Below, piece by piece: positions 8,210 to 13,913 of a stretch of 13,913 nt of DNA. The notes beneath the pieces were generated by a model, which saw nothing but the letters and a program-made list of their open reading frames with translations, was not told the DNA's origin and made no database searches. Made by a program: the position numbers and the translations under genes. Origin of the DNA: Burkholderiaceae bacterium (GTDB taxonomy: Bacteria > Pseudomonadota > Gammaproteobacteria > Burkholderiales > Burkholderiaceae). The stretch is taken from NCBI GenBank assembly GCA_947371415.1, contig CANBPJ010000040.1, forward strand, positions 1 to 13,913, in the 5' to 3' direction. Numbering within the stretch: position 1 is the first letter of the stretch; each line of letters begins with the position of its first letter.

Positions 8210-8512
8210 TTACTTCGCTGCGGCCGGCGTAGGCACTTCAGAGGGAATGGTGGTGCCAGGGATTGGAGTCAGAATTTCATTTTCCTCAGCTTTTACGCAC
8301 TTAAAGCGATATTCCTTGCCAGCTTTAGAAAGAAAGCTCGCGCCTTGGTAAAAATCGTTCTTACAGGCGGTATTGGCAAAATCCATCACATCTTGAGGTG
8401 CCGCGCTAGAGGTAATGAGGCGCATATTACCCATAGACATATTAATTTGGCTTGATGAGCATCCAAGCAGCGCTAAGCCAGAAATCGTAGTTAATAGTAG
8501 AATTTTTTTCAT
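8210..8512 (-). CDS. Small lipoprotein of unknown function
   Basis: A 100-residue protein that I do not recognise. It begins MKKILLLTT with a hydrophobic core and lipobox LLGC, so Cys18 should be lipidated and the mature 83 residues anchored in a membrane, probably facing the periplasm. Ser19-21 after the Cys give no inner-membrane retention signal (no Asp at +2), which favours the outer membrane. The mature part has a stretch with Met and Asn, then a compact segment with Cys50 and Cys72 that could form a disulfide (TACKNDFY and YRFKCVK), and ends in a Pro/Thr/Ala-rich tail. The start at 8512 is fixed by a strong GGAGG site; an upstream in-frame ATG at 8533 would only prepend seven residues that spoil the signal peptide. 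It is first in the operon with the flavin reductase and GST genes; whether it is functionally linked to them is unknown. Confidence 0.82.
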   Translation of the reverse strand: MKKILLLTTISGLALLGCSSSQINMSMGNMRLITSSAAPQDVMDFANTACKNDFYQGASFLSKAGKEYRFKCVKAEENEILTPIPGTTIPSEVPTPAAAK

Positions 8513-8517
8513 GGAAA

Positions 8518-8522
8518 CCTCC
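8518..8522 (-). promoter_or_regulatory. Ribosome binding site of the small lipoprotein gene
   Basis: GGAGG on the minus strand lies five bases before ATG 8512. It decides the start in favour of MKKILLL over the upstream ATG at 8533. Confidence 0.85.
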
Positions 8523-8589
8523 ATAATCAGCAATGCTCGTTAGGATAAACCTATTACGTATTTGCTGTGGAGAATGCAGTGCTTTTAAA

Positions 8590-8595
8590 AGGAAG
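8590..8595 (+). promoter_or_regulatory. Ribosome binding site of acuI/yhdH
   Basis: AGGAAG lies four bases before ATG 8600 (its AGGA core is six bases away). It decides the start against the in-frame GTG at 8567. Confidence 0.8.
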
Positions 8596-8599
8596 AGAC

Positions 8600-9583
8600 A
8601 TGTTTAACGCCATTTTGATAAATAAAGATGACCAGGGCTATCGTGCTGAGCTTTCTCAGGTCGATGAGGCAAACCTCCCTGAGGGTGATGTCAAAGTGAA
8701 GGTGCTCTATTCCACGCTGAACTACAAAGATGGTTTGGCGATTACTGGTAAGGGCCCAGTAGTGCGCAGTTTTCCAATGGTTCCCGGAATTGACTTCGCG
8801 GGCGAGGTCCTAGAGAGTGCCAGTCCAGACTTTCAGGCTGGTGACATGGTGCTGCTCAATGGCTGGGGTGTTGGCGAAGGGCATTGGGGTGGATTGGCCC
8901 AGCAGGCGCGCGTGAAATCTGAATGGCTCATCCCCTTGCCGAAAGGCTTTACTGCTAAGCAGGCATTAGCTATTGGCACTGCAGGCTATACGGCAATGCT
9001 TTGTGTGATGGCATTACAAAAGCATGGACTTAAACCCAGCGATGGCGAGGTATTGGTCACCGGTGCCGCAGGTGGTGTTGGAAGCTTTGCGATTACCTTG
9101 TTAAGTAAGTTGGGCTTTACTGTTGTGGCAAGTACTGGCCGTATGGCTGAAGCGGATTACCTCAAGAAGTTGGGTGCTGCTGAAGTAATCGACCGCGCTG
9201 TTTTATCCGCGCCTGGAAAGCCTTTGGCTAAAGAGCGTTGGGCAGCTGTAGTCGATAGCGTCGGAAGTCATACATTAGCTAATGCCTGCGCACAGACTAA
9301 AAGCGATGGAGCGGTAGCTGCTTGTGGCTTGGCCCAGGGAATGGATTTTCCATCGAGCGTGGCACCCTTTATTTTGCGCGGTGTAACCCTATATGGCATC
9401 AATAGCGTGACCGTGCCAAAAGCAAAGCGTATTGCTGCCTATGAGCAATTGAGCAAGCTAATAGATCTAAAAACTTTGGAAGAGATTTCTCACGAAATTA
9501 GCCTAGAAGATTCTTTGAACTATGCGGCTGAACTCATGGCCGGAAATGTTCGCGGCCGCTTAATTGTGGATGTGAATAAATAA
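8600..9583 (+). CDS. acuI: Acryloyl-CoA reductase, YhdH/AcuI type (MDR oxidoreductase)
   Basis: This 327-residue enzyme belongs to the medium-chain dehydrogenase/reductase superfamily, zinc-free branch, and reads almost in register with E. coli YhdH (324 residues). AcuI/YhdH proteins use NADPH to reduce toxic acryloyl-CoA to propionyl-CoA. Matching blocks are LNYKDGLAITGKG (40-52), FPMVPGIDFAGEV, LNGWGVGEGHWGGLAQQARVK, the dinucleotide motif GAAGGVG (155-161), VAACGLA, and the C-terminal GRLIVDVN. The N-terminal GroES-like domain lacks the zinc-binding cysteines of alcohol dehydrogenases. The start at 8600 is set by the ribosome site and by family length. The gene stands alone on its strand, with a minus-strand operon behind it and a convergent mini-gene whose stop is only 7 bases away. 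The physiological source of acryloyl-CoA in this organism cannot be read here. Confidence 0.94.
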   Translation: MFNAILINKDDQGYRAELSQVDEANLPEGDVKVKVLYSTLNYKDGLAITGKGPVVRSFPMVPGIDFAGEVLESASPDFQAGDMVLLNGWGVGEGHWGGLAQQARVKSEWLIPLPKGFTAKQALAIGTAGYTAMLCVMALQKHGLKPSDGEVLVTGAAGGVGSFAITLLSKLGFTVVASTGRMAEADYLKKLGAAEVIDRAVLSAPGKPLAKERWAAVVDSVGSHTLANACAQTKSDGAVAACGLAQGMDFPSSVAPFILRGVTLYGINSVTVPKAKRIAAYEQLSKLIDLKTLEEISHEISLEDSLNYAAELMAGNVRGRLIVDVNK

Positions 9584-9590
9584 AAAATAT

Positions 9591-9767
9591 TTACTGCGGT
9601 GTTTGAGGTTTGCGCGCTTCAAGATTGGCCCAAACCTCGAGCTTCTCGGGATTGGATAGTTCAGACCAGTCCGCAATCTCAGTTAGTGTGCGATAACAGC
9701 CACGGCAATAGCCATTCTCTGGGTTGATGTCGCACCAATTGATGCAAGGTGATGGAACCGTTATCAA
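9591..9767 (-). CDS. DUF1289 four-cysteine small protein
   Basis: A 58-residue protein of the DUF1289 family, whose function is not established. The signature SPCINWC...NGYCRGCYRTLTEI...W is present with four cysteines (8, 12, 21, 24), suggesting a small metal site. This is an inference from spacing CX3CX8CX2C. The family normally begins only a few residues before the first Cys. The only fitting start is TTG at 9767, with TAGG six bases before it. The next in-frame ATG (9830) would add 21 residues and run 42 bp into the divergent hydrolase gene, so I prefer TTG. The start lies only 21 bp from the start of the divergent hydrolase gene, and the stop lies 7 bp from the convergent acuI stop, an extremely compact arrangement. 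Confidence 0.78.
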   Translation of the reverse strand: MITVPSPCINWCDINPENGYCRGCYRTLTEIADWSELSNPEKLEVWANLEARKPQTPQ

Positions 9768-9773
9768 AGTAAA

Positions 9774-9777
9774 CCTA
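9774..9777 (-). promoter_or_regulatory. Putative ribosome site deciding a TTG start
   Basis: TAGG on the minus strand lies six bases before the TTG at 9767. It is weak, but it is the only candidate that gives the DUF1289 protein its normal length. Confidence 0.4.
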
Positions 9778-9788
9778 GATAGAAATAG

Positions 9789-10874
9789 ATGAATACCAAA
9801 AACCAATCCAGCGATCTTAGCTCTATTCATTATCCCTTAGCAGATGCCTTGCCGGAAGTAGGCGCTTCTGTAGAGCTTGTACCCGGTGTGCGCTGGCTGC
9901 GTATGCGTCTTCCCTTTGCCTTGGATCACATCAATCTATGGCTTTTACGGGATGAGTATGAGGGCGTTCAGGGCTGGACGATTGTGGACTGTGGCATTGC
10001 CAATGATGAGACAAAGGCTGCATGGGAGCAGATTTTTGCCACGCAGCTGGAGGGCTTGCCCGTATTGAGAGTCATCGTTACTCACATGCATCCAGATCAT
10101 GTTGGGCTCTCTCAGTGGTTGTGCGAGAAATGGAATGTGCCACTATGGATTTCCATGACCGATTATTTAACAGCTCAGTGGCTCAGTCATAAAGAGGGCG
10201 GTGCCGCGATTGGCGCACGTGCGGGTAGCGGCGGCTCTGCTGATCACTTTCAGAAGCATGGCTTAAGTGCACCAGAAGATTTGGAAAAAATTCGGGCACG
10301 ATCTAACTATTACAGCAATATGGTTCCTGGTGTACCACGCCAATATCGTCGCATCATCGATGGTGAAATGATTTTGATAGGTGGGCATGAGTGGCAGGTC
10401 ATCATGGGCTTTGGACATGCGCCAGAACACGCCTCACTGTTCTGCAGAGATCTTGGTGTATTGATTTCGGGGGATATGTTGTTGCCGCGTATCTCAACGA
10501 ATGTCAGTGTCTACGATGCTGATCCCGATGCAGATCCTTTGGGCTTGTATCTCAGCTCCTTGGATCGATACCTACCTTTACCGGACGGCACTCTCGTATT
10601 GCCATCACATGGAAAGCCGTTTACCGGTATGAAGCCCCGAATTGAGCAGTTGAAATCGCATCATGATGCGCGTTTAGCCGAGACTATTGAAGCATGTAAA
10701 AAACCGGCTACTGCTCGTGAGATAGTGCCGGTTTTATTTAAACGTGAATTAGATATTCATCAAATGACATTTGCCATGGGTGAGGCTATTGCTCATCTGA
10801 ATTACCTACTTCGTCTAGGTAAGTTGAGTCGCCAGCTTTGCGACGACGGCGTGTTGCGGTTTTGCGTGGTTTAG
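9789..10874 (+). CDS. Metallo-beta-lactamase-fold hydrolase (glyoxalase II-like)
   Basis: A 361-residue cytoplasmic hydrolase of the metallo-beta-lactamase superfamily. The binuclear metal site is complete: HMHPDH at 99-104 (His99, His101, Asp103, His104), then His210 (GHAPEH), Asp229 (SGDM) and His274 (PSHGKPF). Family members hydrolyse thioesters, lactones or related bonds; I cannot name the substrate. The region between the first and second metal blocks is long (about 105 residues, including SYYSNM-like helices at 172-180), and a helical, winged-helix-like C-terminal part (about 290-361) follows the catalytic fold, as in the longer proteobacterial members opening with VPGVRWLRM-PFALDHINLW. 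The ribosome site before ATG 9789 is weak and no alternative start fits. Its last 89 bp overlap the convergent phaM gene, and a terminator-like hairpin for phaM sits inside its coding sequence at 10698-10735. Confidence 0.9.
   Translation: MNTKNQSSDLSSIHYPLADALPEVGASVELVPGVRWLRMRLPFALDHINLWLLRDEYEGVQGWTIVDCGIANDETKAAWEQIFATQLEGLPVLRVIVTHMHPDHVGLSQWLCEKWNVPLWISMTDYLTAQWLSHKEGGAAIGARAGSGGSADHFQKHGLSAPEDLEKIRARSNYYSNMVPGVPRQYRRIIDGEMILIGGHEWQVIMGFGHAPEHASLFCRDLGVLISGDMLLPRISTNVSVYDADPDADPLGLYLSSLDRYLPLPDGTLVLPSHGKPFTGMKPRIEQLKSHHDARLAETIEACKKPATAREIVPVLFKRELDIHQMTFAMGEAIAHLNYLLRLGKLSRQLCDDGVLRFCVV
10698..10735 (-). terminator. Probable phaM terminator inside the hydrolase gene
   Basis: A 9-bp perfect inverted repeat (AAAACCGGC at 10700-10708 and GCCGGTTTT at 10727-10735) can extend inwards by ACT/AGT after a one-base bulge. 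Read on the minus strand it is followed by six T, a good Rho-independent terminator, and it begins 50 bp after the phaM stop. On the + strand the T-run is interrupted (TTTTATTT), so it should be weaker against the hydrolase transcript. It lies wholly within the hydrolase reading frame. Confidence 0.72.
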
Positions 10875-11232
10875 CTGCTTTTGTCCCGGATTCTTCAGGG
10901 GATCCGGTGGCAGCAGCAGCCGTTGCAGAAACTGCATCTCCAAAGGACTTCAGCGCCATCATGGTGGCATGCTGTACTTCTAGACCCTGAATAGTGGACT
11001 TTAGGATGTTCAGATTCAGGTTTAGCCAGTTTTCAACGCTTTTAAGGTCCTTGATGCGCTTCTCCAGTTCATCCGTGTCTAGCCCTGGAAATGCTGAGCC
11101 AAAGCCTCCAGCAGCCTTTGAGGCATCTGTCGTGAAGGGGAATTGGCCTGGCATCTGCCCTGTCGCCCCTTGACCCCACATGGTTTTCATCATTTCAAGG
11201 CTTTGATTGAATTCAGGGATGGTTCCAAACAT
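10786..11232 (-). CDS. phaM: PhaM-type PHA granule regulatory protein
   Basis: This 148-residue protein matches the PhaM family of Burkholderiales. In Ralstonia eutropha, PhaM activates PHB synthase PhaC1, sits on polyhydroxybutyrate granules and ties them to the nucleoid through a basic C-terminal tail. Visible parts: MFGTIPEFNQ with a short helix (about 8-19), a Gly/Pro/Met-rich linker, the conserved core LDTDELEKRIKDLKSVENWL (51-70) with NLNILKSTIQGLEVQ (73-87), an Ala-rich linker (100-109) and a basic tail KAAKPRKTATRRRRK (118-132). It is shorter than the R. eutropha protein (about 260 residues), mostly in the tail. GGAG seven bases before ATG 11232 supports the start. No phaC, phaA or phaB gene is nearby. 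Residues 120-148, including the basic tail, are encoded opposite the end of the hydrolase gene. Confidence 0.87.
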   Translation of the reverse strand: MFGTIPEFNQSLEMMKTMWGQGATGQMPGQFPFTTDASKAAGGFGSAFPGLDTDELEKRIKDLKSVENWLNLNLNILKSTIQGLEVQHATMMALKSFGDAVSATAAAATGSPEESGTKAAKPRKTATRRRRKAGDSTYLDEVGNSDEQ

Positions 11233-11308
11233 AGGGGGCTCCGGGTCAGATAAAAGTAGCTTATTGCCAATACAATAAGAGATTCTAGAGATTAATCCCG
11301 GTTAAGCA
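11233..11308. other. Divergent intergenic region (phaM / split metH)
   Basis: This 76-bp gap should hold both promoters. TTGCCA (11264-11269) on the + strand is a fair -35, but no good -10 follows at 16-18 bases. I see no riboswitch-sized leader: there is too little room before the metH start for a cobalamin or SAM riboswitch. Confidence 0.4.
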
Positions 11309-12373
11309 ATGCAATCTAATGGTTTATCCCAGCCTTACACCCGCGGTCAGGCACTTCCCGAGCTACTAAAGCAGCGCATTCTGATTTTGGATGGCGCTAT
11401 GGGCACCATGATTCAGCAATACAAATTGACTGAGGCGGATTACCGTGGCCTGCCCGGCAATACCCGTTTTGCAGATCATCCGGGTGATATCAAGGGCAAT
11501 AACGAACTGTTGGTATTAACTCAAGCCGACATCATTAGCAAGATTCATGAGCAGTACCTTGATGCTGGCGCCGACATTATCGAGACCAATACCTTTGGAG
11601 CCACTTCAGTAGCGCAAGAGGATTACAAGATGGCCGGCTTAGCACGCGAGATGAATGTAGTCTCCGCTCAATTGGCTCGTGCTGCCTGTGAAAAATACAG
11701 CACCCCAGACAAACCTCGTTTTGCTGCGGGCGCGATTGGACCTACGCCCAAGACGGCGAGTATTTCCCCGGATGTGAATGATCCTGGTGCTCGTAATGTG
11801 AGCTTCGATATCTTGCGCGCTTCTTATCGCGAACAGATCGAAGGTCTCTTTGAAGGTGGTGTCGATTTATTTTTAGTAGAAACTATTTTTGATACGCTCA
11901 ATGCCAAGGCTGCATTATTCGCACTGGATGAGTTCTTTGAAGACACTGGTGAGCGTTTGCCAGTGATGATTTCAGGAACGGTCACCGATGCTTCTGGTCG
12001 AATTCTATCCGGACAAACAGTCGAAGCATTTTGGAATAGCTTGCGTCATATCAAGCCGCTCACTTTTGGTCTGAATTGTGCTTTGGGTGCTGCGCTCATG
12101 CGCCCTTATATTGCTGAGCTAGCTCGCATCTGTGATGCTGCAGTATCTTGTTATCCCAATGCTGGTTTACCCAACCCCATGAGTGACACTGGTTTTGATG
12201 AGACTCCAGAAATTACCTCCAGCTTGGTAGATGGTTTTGCAAAAGATGGTTTGGTAAATCTAGTTGGCGGTTGCTGTGGAACCACGCCGGATCATATTCG
12301 TGCAATTGCTAATGCAGTAGCAAAGCGTAAGCCACGCGCCTTTTATCGCGAGAGCGCGGAGGCATCAGCATGA
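11309..12373 (+). CDS. metH: Methionine synthase, homocysteine-binding subunit (split MetH, N-terminal part)
   Basis: A 354-residue cytoplasmic protein equal to the first module of cobalamin-dependent methionine synthase. This barrel binds zinc and homocysteine and accepts the methyl group from methylcobalamin. The opening LILDGAMGTMIQQYKL and the block DAGADIIETNTFGAT are family hallmarks. The three zinc cysteines are present: Cys257 in GLNCALGA, and Cys322-Cys323 in GGCCGTTPDHI (E. coli MetH Cys247, 310, 311). The gene ends where E. coli MetH has the linker to its folate domain. The stop overlaps the next start as ATGA (12370-12373), so both halves should be made together in similar amounts. 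The ribosome site before ATG 11309 is weak. A stand-alone betaine or S-methylmethionine methyltransferase is unlikely given the partner gene. Confidence 0.94.
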   Translation: MQSNGLSQPYTRGQALPELLKQRILILDGAMGTMIQQYKLTEADYRGLPGNTRFADHPGDIKGNNELLVLTQADIISKIHEQYLDAGADIIETNTFGATSVAQEDYKMAGLAREMNVVSAQLARAACEKYSTPDKPRFAAGAIGPTPKTASISPDVNDPGARNVSFDILRASYREQIEGLFEGGVDLFLVETIFDTLNAKAALFALDEFFEDTGERLPVMISGTVTDASGRILSGQTVEAFWNSLRHIKPLTFGLNCALGAALMRPYIAELARICDAAVSCYPNAGLPNPMSDTGFDETPEITSSLVDGFAKDGLVNLVGGCCGTTPDHIRAIANAVAKRKPRAFYRESAEASA

Positions 12374-13913
12374 CTAAGACTCTAAAGGTAATACCTCCGA
12401 TGAAGCTTTCAGGTTTGGAGCCTTTTAATGTCACAGCCGATGTCGGCTTTGTGAATATTGGCGAACGCACTAACGTTACAGGTTCAAAAGCATTTTCTCG
12501 CATGATTCTCAATAATCAATTTGATGAAGCGCTTGCAGTAGCAAGGCAGCAAGTTGAGAACGGCGCTCAAGTCATTGATATCAATATGGATGAAGCAATG
12601 TTGGATTCTGAGGCTGCGATGACGCGCTTCTTAAATCTGATTGCTTCTGAGCCGGATATCGCACGCGTTCCCATCATGGTGGACTCCTCCAAGTGGAGTG
12701 TGATCGAGGCCGGTCTTAAATGTATTCAAGGTAAACCGATTGTTAATTCGATTTCTTTGAAAGAGGGTGAAGAGCCCTTTAGAAAGCAAGCCCGTTTAAT
12801 TCGTCGTTATGGTGCCGCTGCTGTGGTGATGGCGTTTGATGAAGCGGGTCAAGCTGATACCTTTCAGCGCAAGACAGAAATCTGTCAACGTTGCTATGAG
12901 ATTTTGGTTAATGAACTTGGCTTCCCTGCTGAAGACATTATTTTTGATCCCAATATTTTTGCCATCGCTACAGGCATTGAAGAGCATGACAACTATGCGG
13001 TAGATTTCATTAATGCTACTCGTTGGATTAAAGAAAATCTTCCTGGCGCAAAAGTGAGTGGCGGTGTATCAAATGTGAGCTTCTCTTTTCGCGGCAATGA
13101 TCGCGTACGTGAGGCTATTCATACCGTGTTCTTGTATCACGCCATTCAGGCGGGTATGGACATGGGTATCGTCAATGCAGGGCAGCTTGGCGTCTATGCA
13201 GACTTAGATTCTGAGTTGCGTGAACGCGTTGAAGATGTCGTACTGAATCGCTTTAAGGAAAAAGAAGGCAAGACTCCAACCGAGCGTTTGCTCGATATTG
13301 CCGATCAATTTAAAGGTGGCGGCGCAAAGCAGGTGGAGAACTTAGTTTGGCGTGAATCGCCAGTCCGTGAGCGTTTAACGCATGCACTAGTACATGGCAT
13401 CACCACTTTTATCGAAGAAGACACCGAAGAGTTACGTGCACAAATTATGGGCGCGGGCGGCAGGCCAATTGAGGTCATAGAGGGCCCACTCATGGATGGT
13501 ATGAATGTCGTTGGCGATCTGTTTGGTGCTGGAAAAATGTTCTTGCCGCAAGTGGTGAAGAGCGCGCGTGTAATGAAGCAAGCCGTTGCCATTTTGATTC
13601 CCTATATTGAAGAAGAGAAGCGCCTGCACATTGCTTCTGGTGGTGAAGCGAAAGCCAAGGGCAAAATTGTCATGGCTACTGTTAAGGGTGACGTGCACGA
13701 TATCGGTAAAAACATTGTGACTGTAGTGTTGCAATGTAATAACTTTGAAGTTGCCAATATGGGTGTCATGGTTCCTTGCGCAGAAATTCTGAAGCGTGCT
13801 AAAGAAGAAAAGGCAGACATCGTCGGCTTATCTGGCCTGATCACACCTTCGCTTGAAGAGATGACTTATGTTGCGCAAGAAATGCAGCGTGATGATTACT
13901 TCCGTGAGCGTCA
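12370..13913 (+). CDS. metH: Methionine synthase, folate/cobalamin part (split MetH, C-terminal part; cut by window end)
   Basis: This frame is open to the window edge; 514 codons are visible and no stop is reached. It starts MTKTLKVIPPMKLSG at the ATG overlapping the previous stop. It encodes the remaining MetH modules: the methyltetrahydrofolate-binding barrel (about 20-290; signatures NIGERTNVTGS and IMVDSSKW), the cap helices covering cobalamin (about 330-420; DLFGAGKMFLPQVVKSARVMKQAV), and the start of the Rossmann-like B12 domain. The cobalt-ligand motif DVHDIG is at 441-446, giving His443 as the expected lower axial ligand (E. coli His759), followed by SGL in GLSGLITPS. The AdoMet-binding reactivation domain should lie beyond the window. 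It takes methyl groups from methyltetrahydrofolate and hands them through cobalamin to homocysteine on the partner subunit. The gap-free frame argues against a sequencing frameshift causing the split. Confidence 0.93.
   Translation, partial: MTKTLKVIPPMKLSGLEPFNVTADVGFVNIGERTNVTGSKAFSRMILNNQFDEALAVARQQVENGAQVIDINMDEAMLDSEAAMTRFLNLIASEPDIARVPIMVDSSKWSVIEAGLKCIQGKPIVNSISLKEGEEPFRKQARLIRRYGAAAVVMAFDEAGQADTFQRKTEICQRCYEILVNELGFPAEDIIFDPNIFAIATGIEEHDNYAVDFINATRWIKENLPGAKVSGGVSNVSFSFRGNDRVREAIHTVFLYHAIQAGMDMGIVNAGQLGVYADLDSELRERVEDVVLNRFKEKEGKTPTERLLDIADQFKGGGAKQVENLVWRESPVRERLTHALVHGITTFIEEDTEELRAQIMGAGGRPIEVIEGPLMDGMNVVGDLFGAGKMFLPQVVKSARVMKQAVAILIPYIEEEKRLHIASGGEAKAKGKIVMATVKGDVHDIGKNIVTVVLQCNNFEVANMGVMVPCAEILKRAKEEKADIVGLSGLITPSLEEMTYVAQEMQRDDYFRER

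Larger units (their letters stand above)
8513..8599. other. Divergent intergenic region (lipoprotein operon / acuI)
   Basis: This 87-bp AT-rich gap should hold promoters for both directions. I find partial -10-like hexamers (GATAAA 8544-8549 and TATTAC 8552-8557, + strand) but no matching -35, so no promoter is called. A 10-bp palindrome CTTTTAAAAG (8582-8591) runs into the ribosome site of the + strand gene. Confidence 0.4.

Noticed and set aside
8171..8455. Plus-strand open frame opposite the small lipoprotein
   Set aside because: The minus-strand frame has a strong ribosome site and a lipobox; the plus frame has neither a ribosome site nor a motif.
8567..8599. GTG start for the acryloyl-CoA reductase
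   Set aside because: ATG 8600 has a good ribosome site and gives the normal family length and N-terminus.
10886..10907. Inverted repeat CCGGAT...ATCCGG just after the hydrolase stop, as a possible hydrolase terminator
   Set aside because: There is no T-run after it on either strand, the stem is only six pairs, and it lies in phaM coding sequence.
12309..12987. Minus-strand open frames opposite the second metH gene
   Set aside because: The plus strand encodes a continuous MetH folate domain with conserved motifs; these are antisense shadows.

Overview
The window looks like ordinary chromosome of a low-GC member of the Burkholderiales, most likely Polynucleobacter or a close relative. This is inferred from three things: moderate base composition (roughly 47% GC by eye), a methionine synthase split into two overlapping genes, and a PhaM-type polyhydroxyalkanoate (PHA) granule protein. 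I see no insertion sequence, phage gene, CRISPR array, tRNA or rRNA, and no gene-free stretch over 300 bases.

Layout. A pirin-family gene (18-881, +) comes first. After a 145-bp gap comes a complete RND-type tripartite efflux locus on the + strand: outer membrane lipoprotein factor (1027-2562), periplasmic adaptor (2540-3889) and inner membrane RND permease (3897-6932). Overlap and short spacing indicate one transcript. It ends at a near-perfect hairpin (6953-6982) that also serves genes arriving from the other side. Those are a minus-strand group running from 8512 down to 7017: a small lipoprotein of unknown function, a flavin reductase-like protein and a GstB-like glutathione transferase. 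A YhdH/AcuI-type acryloyl-CoA reductase (8600-9583, +) is divergent from this group. It faces a DUF1289 four-cysteine mini-protein (9591-9767, -) that probably starts at TTG. Next is a large metallo-beta-lactamase-fold hydrolase (9789-10874, +), whose 3' end overlaps the 3' end of phaM (10786-11232, -). Finally, divergent from phaM, come the two parts of split cobalamin-dependent methionine synthase: the homocysteine half (11309-12373) and the folate/B12 half (12370 to the window edge, incomplete).

How the genes work together. The three pump genes form one drug/metabolite export complex across both membranes. The two metH genes together make one enzyme that moves a methyl group from methyltetrahydrofolate through cobalamin to homocysteine. 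The other genes are metabolic or detoxification functions with no obvious shared pathway.

I did not find a convincing new multi-gene system. The points most worth a second look are small-scale: (a) the 89-bp tail-to-tail overlap of the hydrolase and phaM, where the overlap encodes exactly the basic tail of PhaM and the apparent phaM terminator lies inside the hydrolase coding sequence; (b) a roughly 70-residue tryptophan- and lysine-rich N-terminal extension on the efflux adaptor; (c) the metH split placed at a domain linker with an ATGA stop/start overlap; (d) the uncharacterised lipoprotein leading the reductase/transferase operon.
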